Positions 16,750 through 25,197 of a DNA stretch of 64,000 nt are shown piece after piece (within the stretch, counting starts at the first letter, position 1; the number at the start of each line of letters is the position of its first letter). Origin of the DNA: Pseudomonadota bacterium (GTDB taxonomy: Bacteria; Pseudomonadota; Gammaproteobacteria; Steroidobacterales; Steroidobacteraceae). The notes under the pieces are model-generated. The model saw only the letters and a program-made list of their open reading frames with translations, made no database searches and was not told the origin of the DNA. The DNA is taken from positions 226,130 to 290,129 of the forward strand of contig JADIZR010000007.1 in the NCBI GenBank assembly GCA_016704655.1. Reading direction: 5' to 3'. The position numbers were made by a program, and so were the translations under genes.

Positions 16750-18141
16750 ATGCCGTTCAAATTGGGGCGTGCAGTGACGGTGGACTTTCTTGGCGGGGTG
16801 GCGTTGCAGCGGATCGGCGAACTCTTCGCCGCCGAGCAGCGTCGCTATGTCGACGCGCACCCGCGATCGCTGCAGTTGACGGGCCGCGGCATCGCTGGTT
16901 TCTACGACGGCGTGCCGATGCATTGGATGCGCGACTGGTCGATGCCCTTCCCGTTCGTCGTCAAGTCGGCCCAGGGCGCGTCGTTGCGCGATATCGACGG
17001 CAACGAGTACGCCGATTTCTGCCTTGGCGACACCGGCTCGATGTTCGGTCATTCCCCCGGACCCGTTGCGGCAGCCATCACGCGGCAGGCCCACGCAGGC
17101 CTGACGTACATGCTGCCGACCGCAGACGCAATCGCGATCGGACCCCTGCTCGCGGAGCGCTTCGGCCTGCCGCACTGGCAGGTCGCAACGACGGCGACGG
17201 ATGCCAATCGCTTCGCGCTGCGCGTGGCACGCGCCGTGACGGGACGCCCGAAGATCCTGGTGTTCAACGGCTGCTACCACGGCACGGTCGACGAGACGTT
17301 CGTGCGCCTGGTCGACGGCAGGGTCGTCCATCGCCCGGGCTTGCTGGGCCAGGTCACCGACCTCACGCAGCTCGCGCGCGTCGTCGAATTCAACGACGTC
17401 GACGGACTGCGCCGTGAACTGGCGCACGGCGACGTGGCCTGCGTCATCACCGAGCCCGTGCTCACGAATTCGTGCATGGTATTGCCGGAGCCTGGCTTCC
17501 TGGACCAGGTGCGGCGCTGTACACGCGAGATGGGCACGCTGCTGCTGATCGATGAGACGCACACGATTTCGAGCGGGCCCGGCGGCTACACCCGTGCCCA
17601 TGGGCTCGAACCCGACCTGTTCGTGCTGGGCAAGCCGATCGCCGGCGGAGTCCCTGCGAGCGTCTGGGGTTTCACCGACGACGTGGCCCGCCGCCTGCAC
17701 GACGTGCGGGCGCAGACACCGCTTGGCCATTCCGGCATGGGCACCACGCTTTCGGCTAACGCACTTGCGTTGGCTGCGATGCGCGCAACGCTCGAGCACG
17801 TCATGACACCGGAAGCGTACCGGCACATGGATCGACTGGCCGGTCTGCTTGCGGACGGCCTGCAGACGATGATCACCGCGCGCAAGCTGCCCTGGCACGT
17901 CGTACGCGTGGGCGCACGCGTGGAATTCGTCTGCGCTCCCGGCCCACTGCGCAACGGCACGCAGGCAGAGGCCGCGCACGCACCCGCGCTGGAGCAGGCG
18001 ATCCACCTTGCGCTGCTGAACCAGGGTTGCCTCATCGCACCGTTCCACAACATGATGCTGGCGTGTCCGGCGACCACGGAGACCCAGGTCGCCCGGCTGC
18101 ATGATGCCTTCGCGTCAGTGACCGACGCACTGGTGTCGTGA
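16750..18141 (+). CDS. Class III aminotransferase (glutamate-1-semialdehyde aminomutase-like)
   Basis: This 463-residue PLP enzyme belongs to the class III aminotransferases, closest in style to glutamate-1-semialdehyde aminomutase. The PLP-contacting Asp is in LLIDETHT (D268), and the Schiff-base lysine is K295 in GKPIAGGVPAS. The glycine-rich segment GDTGSMFGHSP binds the cofactor phosphate region. hemL proper is usually about 425 residues with different substrate motifs, and the gene is far from tetrapyrrole genes, so the substrate is left open. The neighbours (BASS transporter, FAD-linked oxidase, amidohydrolase) suggest a catabolic route for an amino-acid-like compound. The ATG at 16750 is used; a GTG at 16771 is an alternative. 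Confidence 0.8.
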   Translation: MPFKLGRAVTVDFLGGVALQRIGELFAAEQRRYVDAHPRSLQLTGRGIAGFYDGVPMHWMRDWSMPFPFVVKSAQGASLRDIDGNEYADFCLGDTGSMFGHSPGPVAAAITRQAHAGLTYMLPTADAIAIGPLLAERFGLPHWQVATTATDANRFALRVARAVTGRPKILVFNGCYHGTVDETFVRLVDGRVVHRPGLLGQVTDLTQLARVVEFNDVDGLRRELAHGDVACVITEPVLTNSCMVLPEPGFLDQVRRCTREMGTLLLIDETHTISSGPGGYTRAHGLEPDLFVLGKPIAGGVPASVWGFTDDVARRLHDVRAQTPLGHSGMGTTLSANALALAAMRATLEHVMTPEAYRHMDRLAGLLADGLQTMITARKLPWHVVRVGARVEFVCAPGPLRNGTQAEAAHAPALEQAIHLALLNQGCLIAPFHNMMLACPATTETQVARLHDAFASVTDALVS

Positions 18142-18179
18142 AGACTCCGCGCCGGTCCGGGGCCTGACAGGGAGAAGAA

Positions 18180-19061
18180 TTGGACCCGACCTTCATCACC
18201 ACCGTTCTGCTGCCGGCGGCTGTCGGCGTGATCATGTTCGGACTCGGCCTCGCCTTGACCCCGGCGGACTTCGCCCGCGTCATGCAGTTTCCGCGCGCCG
18301 TGATCGTCGGCTTGCTGGTACAGACGATCGTGCTCGTGACGGTTGCCTTCGCGATCACCCAGCTGTTCGCCCTGCCGCCGCTGCTCGCGGTCGGCTTCAT
18401 GTTGCTGGCCGCCTCGCCAGGTGGCGCGATGGCCAACATCTTCAGCCACCTCGCCCACGGCGACGTCGCACTGAACATCACGCTCACGGCCATCAACTCG
18501 GTGCTGGCACTGCTCTGGCTGCCGCTGGTGATGAACTGGTCGCTGACCTACTTCGTCGGCGCGGAGTTCCAGGTCCCGGCGCCGACACAGAAGATCCTGG
18601 AAGTGGCGACCGTGATCATTCTGCCGGTGTTGATCGGCATGTTCGTACGCTACGCCGGGCCTGCACTCGCCGTGCGCGCGGCGGGCACAGTCCGCATCGC
18701 GTCAGTCCTGCTGCTGGCTCTCGTCGTGGCCATCTCACTGGCGGACTCCGGCGAGACCATGCTGCAGCATTTCGGCACGGTGGGCCTTGCGTGCATCACG
18801 CTCAACCTCGTCTCGCTGGCCATCGGCTACGCCGTTCCTCGCCTCATGGGTTTGCCGGTAGCGCAGGCCACGTCGATTTCGCTCGAGATCGGCATCCACA
18901 ATGCAGCCGTCGCGATCTTCGTAGCGTTGAAGGTACTGGAAAGCGAGGTGGCGTCCGTGCCTGCCGCGCTGTACGGCATCATTATGCTTGCCACCGCCGG
19001 CATTGCCGTCACCTGGTTCAGGCGCAGGTACGCGCGCGCCGTTGTGGCCGTCCTCAAATAG
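18180..19061 (+). CDS. Bile acid:sodium symporter (BASS) family transporter
   Basis: This 293-residue polytopic membrane protein has about nine hydrophobic helices and the family features GLALTPADF, ASPGGAMANIFSHLAHGD and the late VAIFVAL helix. BASS proteins move organic anions such as bile acids, pantoate or keto acids with sodium. The start is a TTG preceded by a good AGGGAGAAG ribosome-binding site. It lies 38 bp after the aminotransferase and 14 bp before the FAD-linked oxidase in the same orientation, so it probably serves the same pathway. Confidence 0.85.
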   Translation: MDPTFITTVLLPAAVGVIMFGLGLALTPADFARVMQFPRAVIVGLLVQTIVLVTVAFAITQLFALPPLLAVGFMLLAASPGGAMANIFSHLAHGDVALNITLTAINSVLALLWLPLVMNWSLTYFVGAEFQVPAPTQKILEVATVIILPVLIGMFVRYAGPALAVRAAGTVRIASVLLLALVVAISLADSGETMLQHFGTVGLACITLNLVSLAIGYAVPRLMGLPVAQATSISLEIGIHNAAVAIFVALKVLESEVASVPAALYGIIMLATAGIAVTWFRRRYARAVVAVLK

Positions 19062-19075
19062 TCGGAGTCCAACGC

Positions 19076-20447
19076 ATGCTGATCGAGAAGCTCATTGCCA
19101 TCGTTGGTGACGCCAACGTCCTCACCGGCGAACAGGTTCGCTCGCGCGCCGTGGGCTGGGCGGATCGTCGCCCATGTCAGGCAAATGCGATCGTGCGGCC
19201 CGGCAGCACCGACGAAGTCTCGCGCGTGCTGTCCGAGTGCCACGCAACCGGCCAACCGGTCGTGCTGTTCGGCGGCCTCACCGGCCTGGTGCAGGGCAGC
19301 GTAGCCAGCGCGCACGAGATCGCGCTTTCGCTGGAGCGCATGCACCGCATCGAATCGGTCGATCCAATCGGCCGCACGATGACGGTCCAGGCCGGCGTAG
19401 CCATCCAGCGCATCCAGGAAGAAGCGGAGAAGCACGGACTGCTGTATCCGGTGGATTTTGGCGCGCGTGGTTCGGCGCACATTGGCGGCAGCGCTGCCAC
19501 CAATGCGGGCGGCAATGGCGTGATCCGGTACGGCATGACGCGCGAATCAGTGCTGGGACTCGAAGCCGTGCTTGCCGACGGCACGGTGATCCCCGCGATG
19601 AACCGCATGCTCAAGAACAACGCGGCCTACGACGTGAAGCAGCTGTTCATCGGCACCGAGGGAACGCTGGGCGTCATCACGCGACTGGTCTTGCGCTTGC
19701 GTGAAAGCCCGCGCAGCACGCAGTCGGCGCTGGTGGCATGCCCGACGTTCACCGACGTCACCCGCTTCCTGAAGCACATCGACGGTGCGCTCGGCGGCTC
19801 GCTTTCAGCGTTCGAGCTGATGTGGAACGAGTTCTACCGGCTGGTGACGACACCGCCGGCGAAGGGAACCCCGCCCCTGCCGCAGACCTACGACTACTAC
19901 GTACTGGTCGAAAGCGCGGGTGGCGACCCGACTCGGGACCAGGCGCAGTTCGAGGAAGCGATTGCCGCCGCGATCGAGGCGGGGTTCGTGGTCGATGCCG
20001 TGGTGTGCTCCTCCGAGGCCCAGCGCGATGCGCTGTGGGCGTTGCGGGACGACGTGGAAGGGATTTTCCGGCTCGGCATGCCGGTTGCGTTCGACGTCAG
20101 CCTGCCGCTCGCAGAGATGGAAGGATACGTTACCGAAGTGGTGGAGCGTCTCGAGCGCGAGTGGCCAGCGTACCGCCGGTTCGTATTCGGTCACCTGGGC
20201 GACGACGCCGCCACATCATCGCGGCGGGACGCCCAGCACCGAGGCGCGCCACGGCATCGAACGCTGCGTCTACGAGCCGCTGGCCTCGCGGAGCGGGTCG
20301 GTCTCGGCCGAACATGGCATCGGTCGCGAGAAGCAGCCCTGGCTCAGCCTTTGCCGCAGCCCAGCCGAGATTGCATTGATGCAGAAGCTGAAACAGGCGC
20401 TCGACCCGAAAGGCATCCTGAACCCGGGGCGTGTGTTGCCCAGTTGA
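19076..20447 (+). pseudogene. FAD-linked oxidase (GlcD/D-lactate dehydrogenase type), frameshifted
   Basis: The gene encodes a VAO/PCMH-type flavoprotein that oxidises 2-hydroxy acids such as D-lactate, glycolate or 2-hydroxyglutarate. The FAD-binding parts (VVLFGGLTGLVQGS, GGSAATNAGGNGVIRYG, LFIGTEGTLGVIT) are intact. Around 20204-20229 the family motif GHLGDGN-H broken here to GHLGDD runs out of frame. HIIAAG can be read in a second frame and TPSTEARHGIE to NPGRVLPS in a third, so at least two indels are needed. The C-terminus with SVSAEHGIG resumes normally and stops at 20447. Either clustered sequencing errors or recent inactivation explain this. The start at 19076 follows a GGAGTCC site. 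Confidence 0.85.
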
Positions 20448-20497
20448 GCCGCAGCCGCTCCCCGATCCACTGACGACGTACGGCAGACAGTTACCTC

Positions 20498-22327
20498 ATG
20501 CACCCGGACTGGCAGGTTCTGATTCGCGGCGCGCGCGTGTTCGATGGCACGGGCGGCCCATCTGCCGTGGAAGACATCGCGATCGCACGCGGGAAGATCG
20601 CAGCTCGCGGCCCTGGCCTGCCGCTCGACCGCGCCGAGCAGGTCGTCGATGCCGCCGGGCGCTGGCTGCTGCCGGGGCTGCTCGACATCCACACGCACCT
20701 CGACCTCGAGGTCGAACTCGCACCCGGCCTGCCGGAATCGGTTCGACACGGCACGACAACGGTCGTCGTCGGCAACTGCAGCCTGGGTACCGCTTTCGGC
20801 GCACAGCGCCGCAATGGGGACGACCCGATTCTCGACTGCTTCACGCGCGTCGAGAACATGCCGAAGCCCGTGCTGCGCAAGGTCGTCGACCGCATCGACT
20901 GGCACACGACCGGCGGGTACTTTTCACACCTTGACCAGTTGCCGCTCGGTCCAAATATCGTGCCGTTGCTGCCGCATTCGATGCTGCGCATCGAAGCCAT
21001 GGGCAGCACCGACGCCGCCGTCACGCGCGAGCCCACCGCACTTGAACGCGAGCGCATGCGCACCTTGCTCGAAGAAGCGATGGCGCAGGGCTACGCGGGC
21101 CTGTCGACGGACTCGATCCCGTTCCATTACCTCGCCAACGATCCGCACCGGAGCGAGCGCATTCCGGCGCAGCACGCGTCATGGTCCGAGTTGAAGGAAT
21201 TGCTCGACGTGGTTCGCAGCCACGATCGCGTCTGGCAGTGCACGCCGGACGCCGCGAATCGCATAAAGACATTTTTTCGCTTCTTCCTGACCAGCGGCCG
21301 CCTGTTCGGCAAGCCGCTCAGGACCAGTGCGCTGACGGCCGTCGATCTCACGCACGAGCGCAATACGCACAAGCTGTTCCCGATCATTGCGAACCTGCTG
21401 AATTCGAGGCTCGTGAACGGCCGGTTCCACTTCCAGGTGCTCGGCACTCCGTTCCGCATGTTCGCCGAAGGCGCGATCTGCCCGATTTTCGAGGAGTTCG
21501 AGTCGTCGCGCAGGCTGATGGCGCTGGAGATCGAGGACGCCATGGGCCGGCGGCGCGAAATGGATTCGGCGGACTTCGGTGCGGTGTTCGTGCGGGAATG
21601 GCACGACTCGGGCGCAGTCTCGACGTTCAATCGCGATCTCGATGCGCTTCACATCGAACGCGTACCGGTCCCGGAATGGTGCGGTGAGACATTCGGGGCG
21701 GTGTATCGGCGCCTGTTGCAGTTCCAGACAGGGGATCGCTCCGCCGCGCGCAGCACCACGGAATCCGACGCATTGGATGCGTTCCCGAGTCCGTTACGTC
21801 GGGAGGGCGAATTCCTGCTGCACTTGTTCCGCCGCTACGACCGTGACCTGCGCTGGTGGTTCACCATCGCCAACGACCGTCCCGAGATACTGCGGGACCT
21901 GCTGTTTCACCCGCACATGCTGCCCGGGTTCAACGACAGCGGCGCACACCTGATCAACCTTGCTTTCTTTGACGGCAACCTGCTCACCCTGCAGATCGCG
22001 GCGCGTGAATCGCTGGAGATGGTCGCGAAGGCCGTGCGGCGGCTGACGCGCGAGCCGGCGGAGTTCTTCGGCGTGGATGCGGGCCGGCTCGATGTCGGAG
22101 CGCAGGCCGACGTGGTGCTGCTGGACCCGGAGGCGCTGCGGCACTACGACACCGACGCGAACCGCCGCATGATTTATCGCGACATCTTCGAGCACGAGCA
22201 GCTCGTCAATCGCTCGGACGGCGTGGTCGCTGCCGTGTTCATCGCGGGCGAACAAGTCTGGGACGGCACCGACTTCACGCCGGCGCTCGGCAGCAGGCGG
22301 CTGGGCCGCGCATTGCGGGCGGGCTGA
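20498..22327 (+). CDS. N-acyl-D-amino-acid deacylase-like amidohydrolase
   Basis: This 609-residue metallohydrolase has the amidohydrolase metal motif LDIHTHLDLE with H65 and H67 and the N-terminal beta-sandwich signature GARVFDGTGG. The HLINLAFF region and the terminal VADVVLLD-like QADVVLLDPE are typical of D-aminoacylases. It is longer than the usual 480-550 residues. Substrates of the family include N-acyl-D-amino acids and dihydropyrimidine-like compounds; specificity is not deducible. It follows the FAD-linked oxidase by 50 bp and probably shares its operon. No signal peptide is visible, so it should be cytoplasmic. Confidence 0.85.
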   Translation: MHPDWQVLIRGARVFDGTGGPSAVEDIAIARGKIAARGPGLPLDRAEQVVDAAGRWLLPGLLDIHTHLDLEVELAPGLPESVRHGTTTVVVGNCSLGTAFGAQRRNGDDPILDCFTRVENMPKPVLRKVVDRIDWHTTGGYFSHLDQLPLGPNIVPLLPHSMLRIEAMGSTDAAVTREPTALERERMRTLLEEAMAQGYAGLSTDSIPFHYLANDPHRSERIPAQHASWSELKELLDVVRSHDRVWQCTPDAANRIKTFFRFFLTSGRLFGKPLRTSALTAVDLTHERNTHKLFPIIANLLNSRLVNGRFHFQVLGTPFRMFAEGAICPIFEEFESSRRLMALEIEDAMGRRREMDSADFGAVFVREWHDSGAVSTFNRDLDALHIERVPVPEWCGETFGAVYRRLLQFQTGDRSAARSTTESDALDAFPSPLRREGEFLLHLFRRYDRDLRWWFTIANDRPEILRDLLFHPHMLPGFNDSGAHLINLAFFDGNLLTLQIAARESLEMVAKAVRRLTREPAEFFGVDAGRLDVGAQADVVLLDPEALRHYDTDANRRMIYRDIFEHEQLVNRSDGVVAAVFIAGEQVWDGTDFTPALGSRRLGRALRAG

Positions 22328-22354
22328 GAGCGCACTGCCGCGCATCATCGCGCC

Positions 22355-22582
22355 GGTCGCCGCGGCCGGGCGACGACCCTCTCCGGGCGCTCCGTGTCGG
22401 ACGCCGCAGCTCGAGCGCAGGAGCGAAGCGGCACTGCGGCCTGGTCGCTACTGCGCTGACACCATCGCTTCGCTCCCGTTCGAGCAAGGCTCGCCGTGAT
22501 TCGTGCGGTTCCTCCGCGCGAATCACGATGCGCGGGAGACCCCGGAGCGACCGGGGAGGGTCGTCGCCCGGCCGCGGCGACC
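22355..22582. repeat. Inverted-repeat element with 32-bp terminal arms
   Basis: The 281-bp gap between the amidohydrolase and tolC-like genes, which converge, holds a 228-bp element. Its ends, 22355-22386 and 22551-22582, are reverse complements with a single mismatch over 32 bp. Inside are further hairpins, for example 22494-22528, where CGTGATTCGTGCGG pairs with CCGCGCGAATCACG with one mismatch, and GGAGCGAAGCG paired with CGCTTCGCTCC. No coding signature is convincing. It may be a miniature palindromic mobile element, a multi-hairpin REP-like cluster or a strong bidirectional transcription barrier. Confidence 0.75.
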
Positions 22583-22608
22583 TGCGCGCACGAGGACCAG
22601 AGATGCCC

Positions 22609-23909
22609 TCAGAGCGCCCCGACGGCGCGCGCGAGCCGCAGCTGCGCAAGCCCGGCGTCCAGCGACGCGTCGTCCCGATTCCTGAGCGCCTGCACCCGCA
22701 TCGACTCCGCCTGCAGCAGCTGAGTCTGCGTGCCCAGGCCCGCCGTGTAGCGTTCGCGGGCAATGCGGAGATTCTCGTCAGCCTGTTCCGCGGCCTGCGC
22801 CGTGACGATGACCCGCTGGCGCGATTCCTGGATGCCGAGGTAGGCCTGCCGCACCTGCAATTCGATCTGGCTGGATGCGTCCGCACGCTGCTGCTCCGTG
22901 GCACGGCGGTTACGATCGAGCGCCGCCGCCCGCTTGCGCGACTGGCCGCCGTCAAACAGCGCCCACTGCACGCCGATGCCCGCCATGCCGATGGTTTCGT
23001 CATCGAGGAACTGGTTCTCCAGGTACTGGTAACCACCGCTCAACGCGACCTGCGGCAGGACGCGCGAGCGTTCCGTGCGAGCGAGTTGCCCGTAGGCCTC
23101 CGCCTGCGCGTCAAACGCGGCAAGTTCCGTGCGTCGCGACTTCGCCTGCTCCACCAGCGCCGGCAGGTCTTGCGACAATTCCACAGGCACGGCAAGCATC
23201 TCGCTCAACTCCACCGGCCGGTCCAGCGGTGTGCCAAGGCGACGGTTGTAGGCGGCGGCCGCGACTGCCGCTGCATTCGCCGCGCGCAATTCGTTCTGGC
23301 GTGCATCGGCCAGCGCCACCTGTACGGCCAGCAGTTCATTCTTCGGCACCAGCTCGCGCTCGAACATGCTGGTCGTATCGCGGGTCAACGCCTCGAGCGT
23401 CTGCACGTTGCTGGTCGCGACGCCGTGCGCCTTGCGGGCCCGCAGCACTTCGACGTACGAGTCGGCCACGGCCAGCTTGACGTCCGCCGTCGCCGCCGTG
23501 ACCTGGGCGCCGACGCCGCGTTCGCGCGCCTCGGCCGCGGCGATGCTCGAGGAAATGCGTCCGCTCGTGAACAGCGGAATGGTGAGCGACGCACTGCCCA
23601 TCACGTACTTGTCGTCCTCGAACAGTTCGGGGGGCGTGAGGGGTAGCCCCGTGAACGCGAAGTCGAACGCAGGCGAGTCGTCCAGCTGCGTGTACGACCC
23701 TCCTACGGCGACGGTGGGCCAGCGCTGCGCGCGCGCCGCCTGCGCCTCGAAGCCCGCGGCCTCGGCCTGGTGGCGCGCCGCCGCGAGCGAATGATCCTGC
23801 TGCAGGGCCAGCGCCCATGCATCCGTCAGCGTTTCGGCACCCGCCACGCGGCGGCACCGGACAGGACGAGCGCGACGGGCCAACGCAGGATCATTCGGCG
23901 CGGAGTCAT
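22609..23909 (-). pseudogene. TolC-type outer-membrane efflux protein, frameshift near signal peptide
   Basis: The protein is an outer-membrane factor of the TolC family, the exit duct for the RND pump encoded just upstream. From AETLTDAWALALQQDHSLAAA to the end it has the two homologous coiled-coil/beta halves and about 420 residues. The natural start is the ATG at 23909, which overlaps the sqr stop (ATGA) and begins a good signal peptide, MTPRRMILRWPVALVLSGAAA. This runs into a stop after VPKR, while the mature protein is one frame off. A single-base indel between about 23838 and 23853 would join them. With that base corrected the gene is normal; as read it lacks a secretion signal. Confidence 0.8.
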
Positions 23910-25177
23910 TGCTTCAGGGCCTCGATTCCCAGCGTCTTGAGAACGTACTTTTCGTAGACCGGCGTGATCGATCCCGTCTGCACCTTGCGCAGGAAATACT
24001 TCTCGAACGCGACCTTGGCCAGGTGCACCCACTTGCCCTCGCGCGCCCAGGTCACGTTTCGCGGCGGGATCTGCGGCAGCGCGACGAACGCGGCGCCAGT
24101 GTCGCCGAAGTCCGCCAGGCAGATCGCGTTCCAGGTGCCGCGAGCCTCGGCAGCGCTCCCGGCAATGTCAGCCGCGACGTTCTCGCAGATCGCGTGCACC
24201 ATCGATTCGATCATGAACCCCGTCTTCGGCGCCCCCGTCGGCACCGGCGTCACCTCGACGGGTGGAATGGCCACGCAGACACCGGCGGAAAAGATGTTCC
24301 TGTACTTCTTGCTGCGCTGGTGCTCGTCGATCAGCACGAAGCCGCGCGGATTGCAGAGGTCGGGCACCGCGGCGACGGCGTCGACGCCCTTGAACGCCGG
24401 CAGGATCATCGCGAACTTGAACGGCAGCTTGTGCTCCTTGCGCACGGTCCCGTCGTCGTTGTGTTCCGCCGCGTGCACCGTGCCGGGCTCGACCGAGGTG
24501 ACCTTCGCATTGGTGACCCACTGGATGTGACGCTGGCGCAGCGTCGACTCCATGAGCCCCTTGCTGTCACCCACGCCGCCGAGCCCCATGTGGCCGATGT
24601 ACGGCTCCGACGTCACGTAAGTCATCGGCACCTTGTCCCGGATCTTGCGCCGGCGCAGGTCGGTGTCGAGGATCATTGCCATCTCGTAGGCGGGACCGAA
24701 GCAGCTTGCGCTGCCTGCAGCGCCTACTACGATCGGACCAGGATTCTTCACGAACTCCTGGTACTGCTCCCAGGCCGCGAGCGCATGCGCCTGCGTGCAG
24801 ATCGAGACGGTGTGCCCGTTCGGACCGAGACCCGGCACTTCGTCGAAGGCGAGCTTTGGACCGGTCGTGATGGCGAGGTAGTCGTACGGCTCTTCGGTGC
24901 CGTCCTGCAGCAGGAGCTTCGAGTTGGCCGCATCGATGGCCTGCACGACCTTCGGCAGCCAGCGCACGTCCTTGTCGGCCAGCGGCCCGGCAAGCTCGAC
25001 CCGGGTCTGCTCAGGCTTGCGCCAGCCGACGGCCACCCACGGGTTCGACGGCGTGAACTCGAAGTACGGCGAGCTGCCCACCAGCGTCACCTGGTGCGCG
25101 GCGCCAAGCTTCTTCTTCATTTCGTAGGCGCAGGCAACGCCACCCAGACCTGCACCAAGAATTGCGACTTTTGCCAT
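23906..25177 (-). CDS. sqr: Sulfide:quinone oxidoreductase
   Basis: SQR oxidises sulfide to sulfane sulfur on the cytoplasmic membrane and passes electrons to quinone. The N-terminal FAD motif is VAILGAGLGGVACAYE. Cysteines C127, C159 (SASCFGPAYE) and C353 (ICLADFGDTG) correspond to the three catalytic cysteines of type I enzymes such as A. ferrooxidans SQR. The GVCVAIPP and PTGAPKTGFMIE segments are characteristic. The C-terminal KVAFEKYFLRKV is an amphipathic membrane-association helix. The ATG at 25177 has a GGGGGAA ribosome-binding site, preferred over the extended frame. The gene sits between the RND permease and tolC in the sulfide-responsive operon. Confidence 0.93.
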   Translation of the reverse strand: MAKVAILGAGLGGVACAYEMKKKLGAAHQVTLVGSSPYFEFTPSNPWVAVGWRKPEQTRVELAGPLADKDVRWLPKVVQAIDAANSKLLLQDGTEEPYDYLAITTGPKLAFDEVPGLGPNGHTVSICTQAHALAAWEQYQEFVKNPGPIVVGAAGSASCFGPAYEMAMILDTDLRRRKIRDKVPMTYVTSEPYIGHMGLGGVGDSKGLMESTLRQRHIQWVTNAKVTSVEPGTVHAAEHNDDGTVRKEHKLPFKFAMILPAFKGVDAVAAVPDLCNPRGFVLIDEHQRSKKYRNIFSAGVCVAIPPVEVTPVPTGAPKTGFMIESMVHAICENVAADIAGSAAEARGTWNAICLADFGDTGAAFVALPQIPPRNVTWAREGKWVHLAKVAFEKYFLRKVQTGSITPVYEKYVLKTLGIEALKQ

Positions 25178-25197
25178 GACTGCATTCCCCCTGGCCG

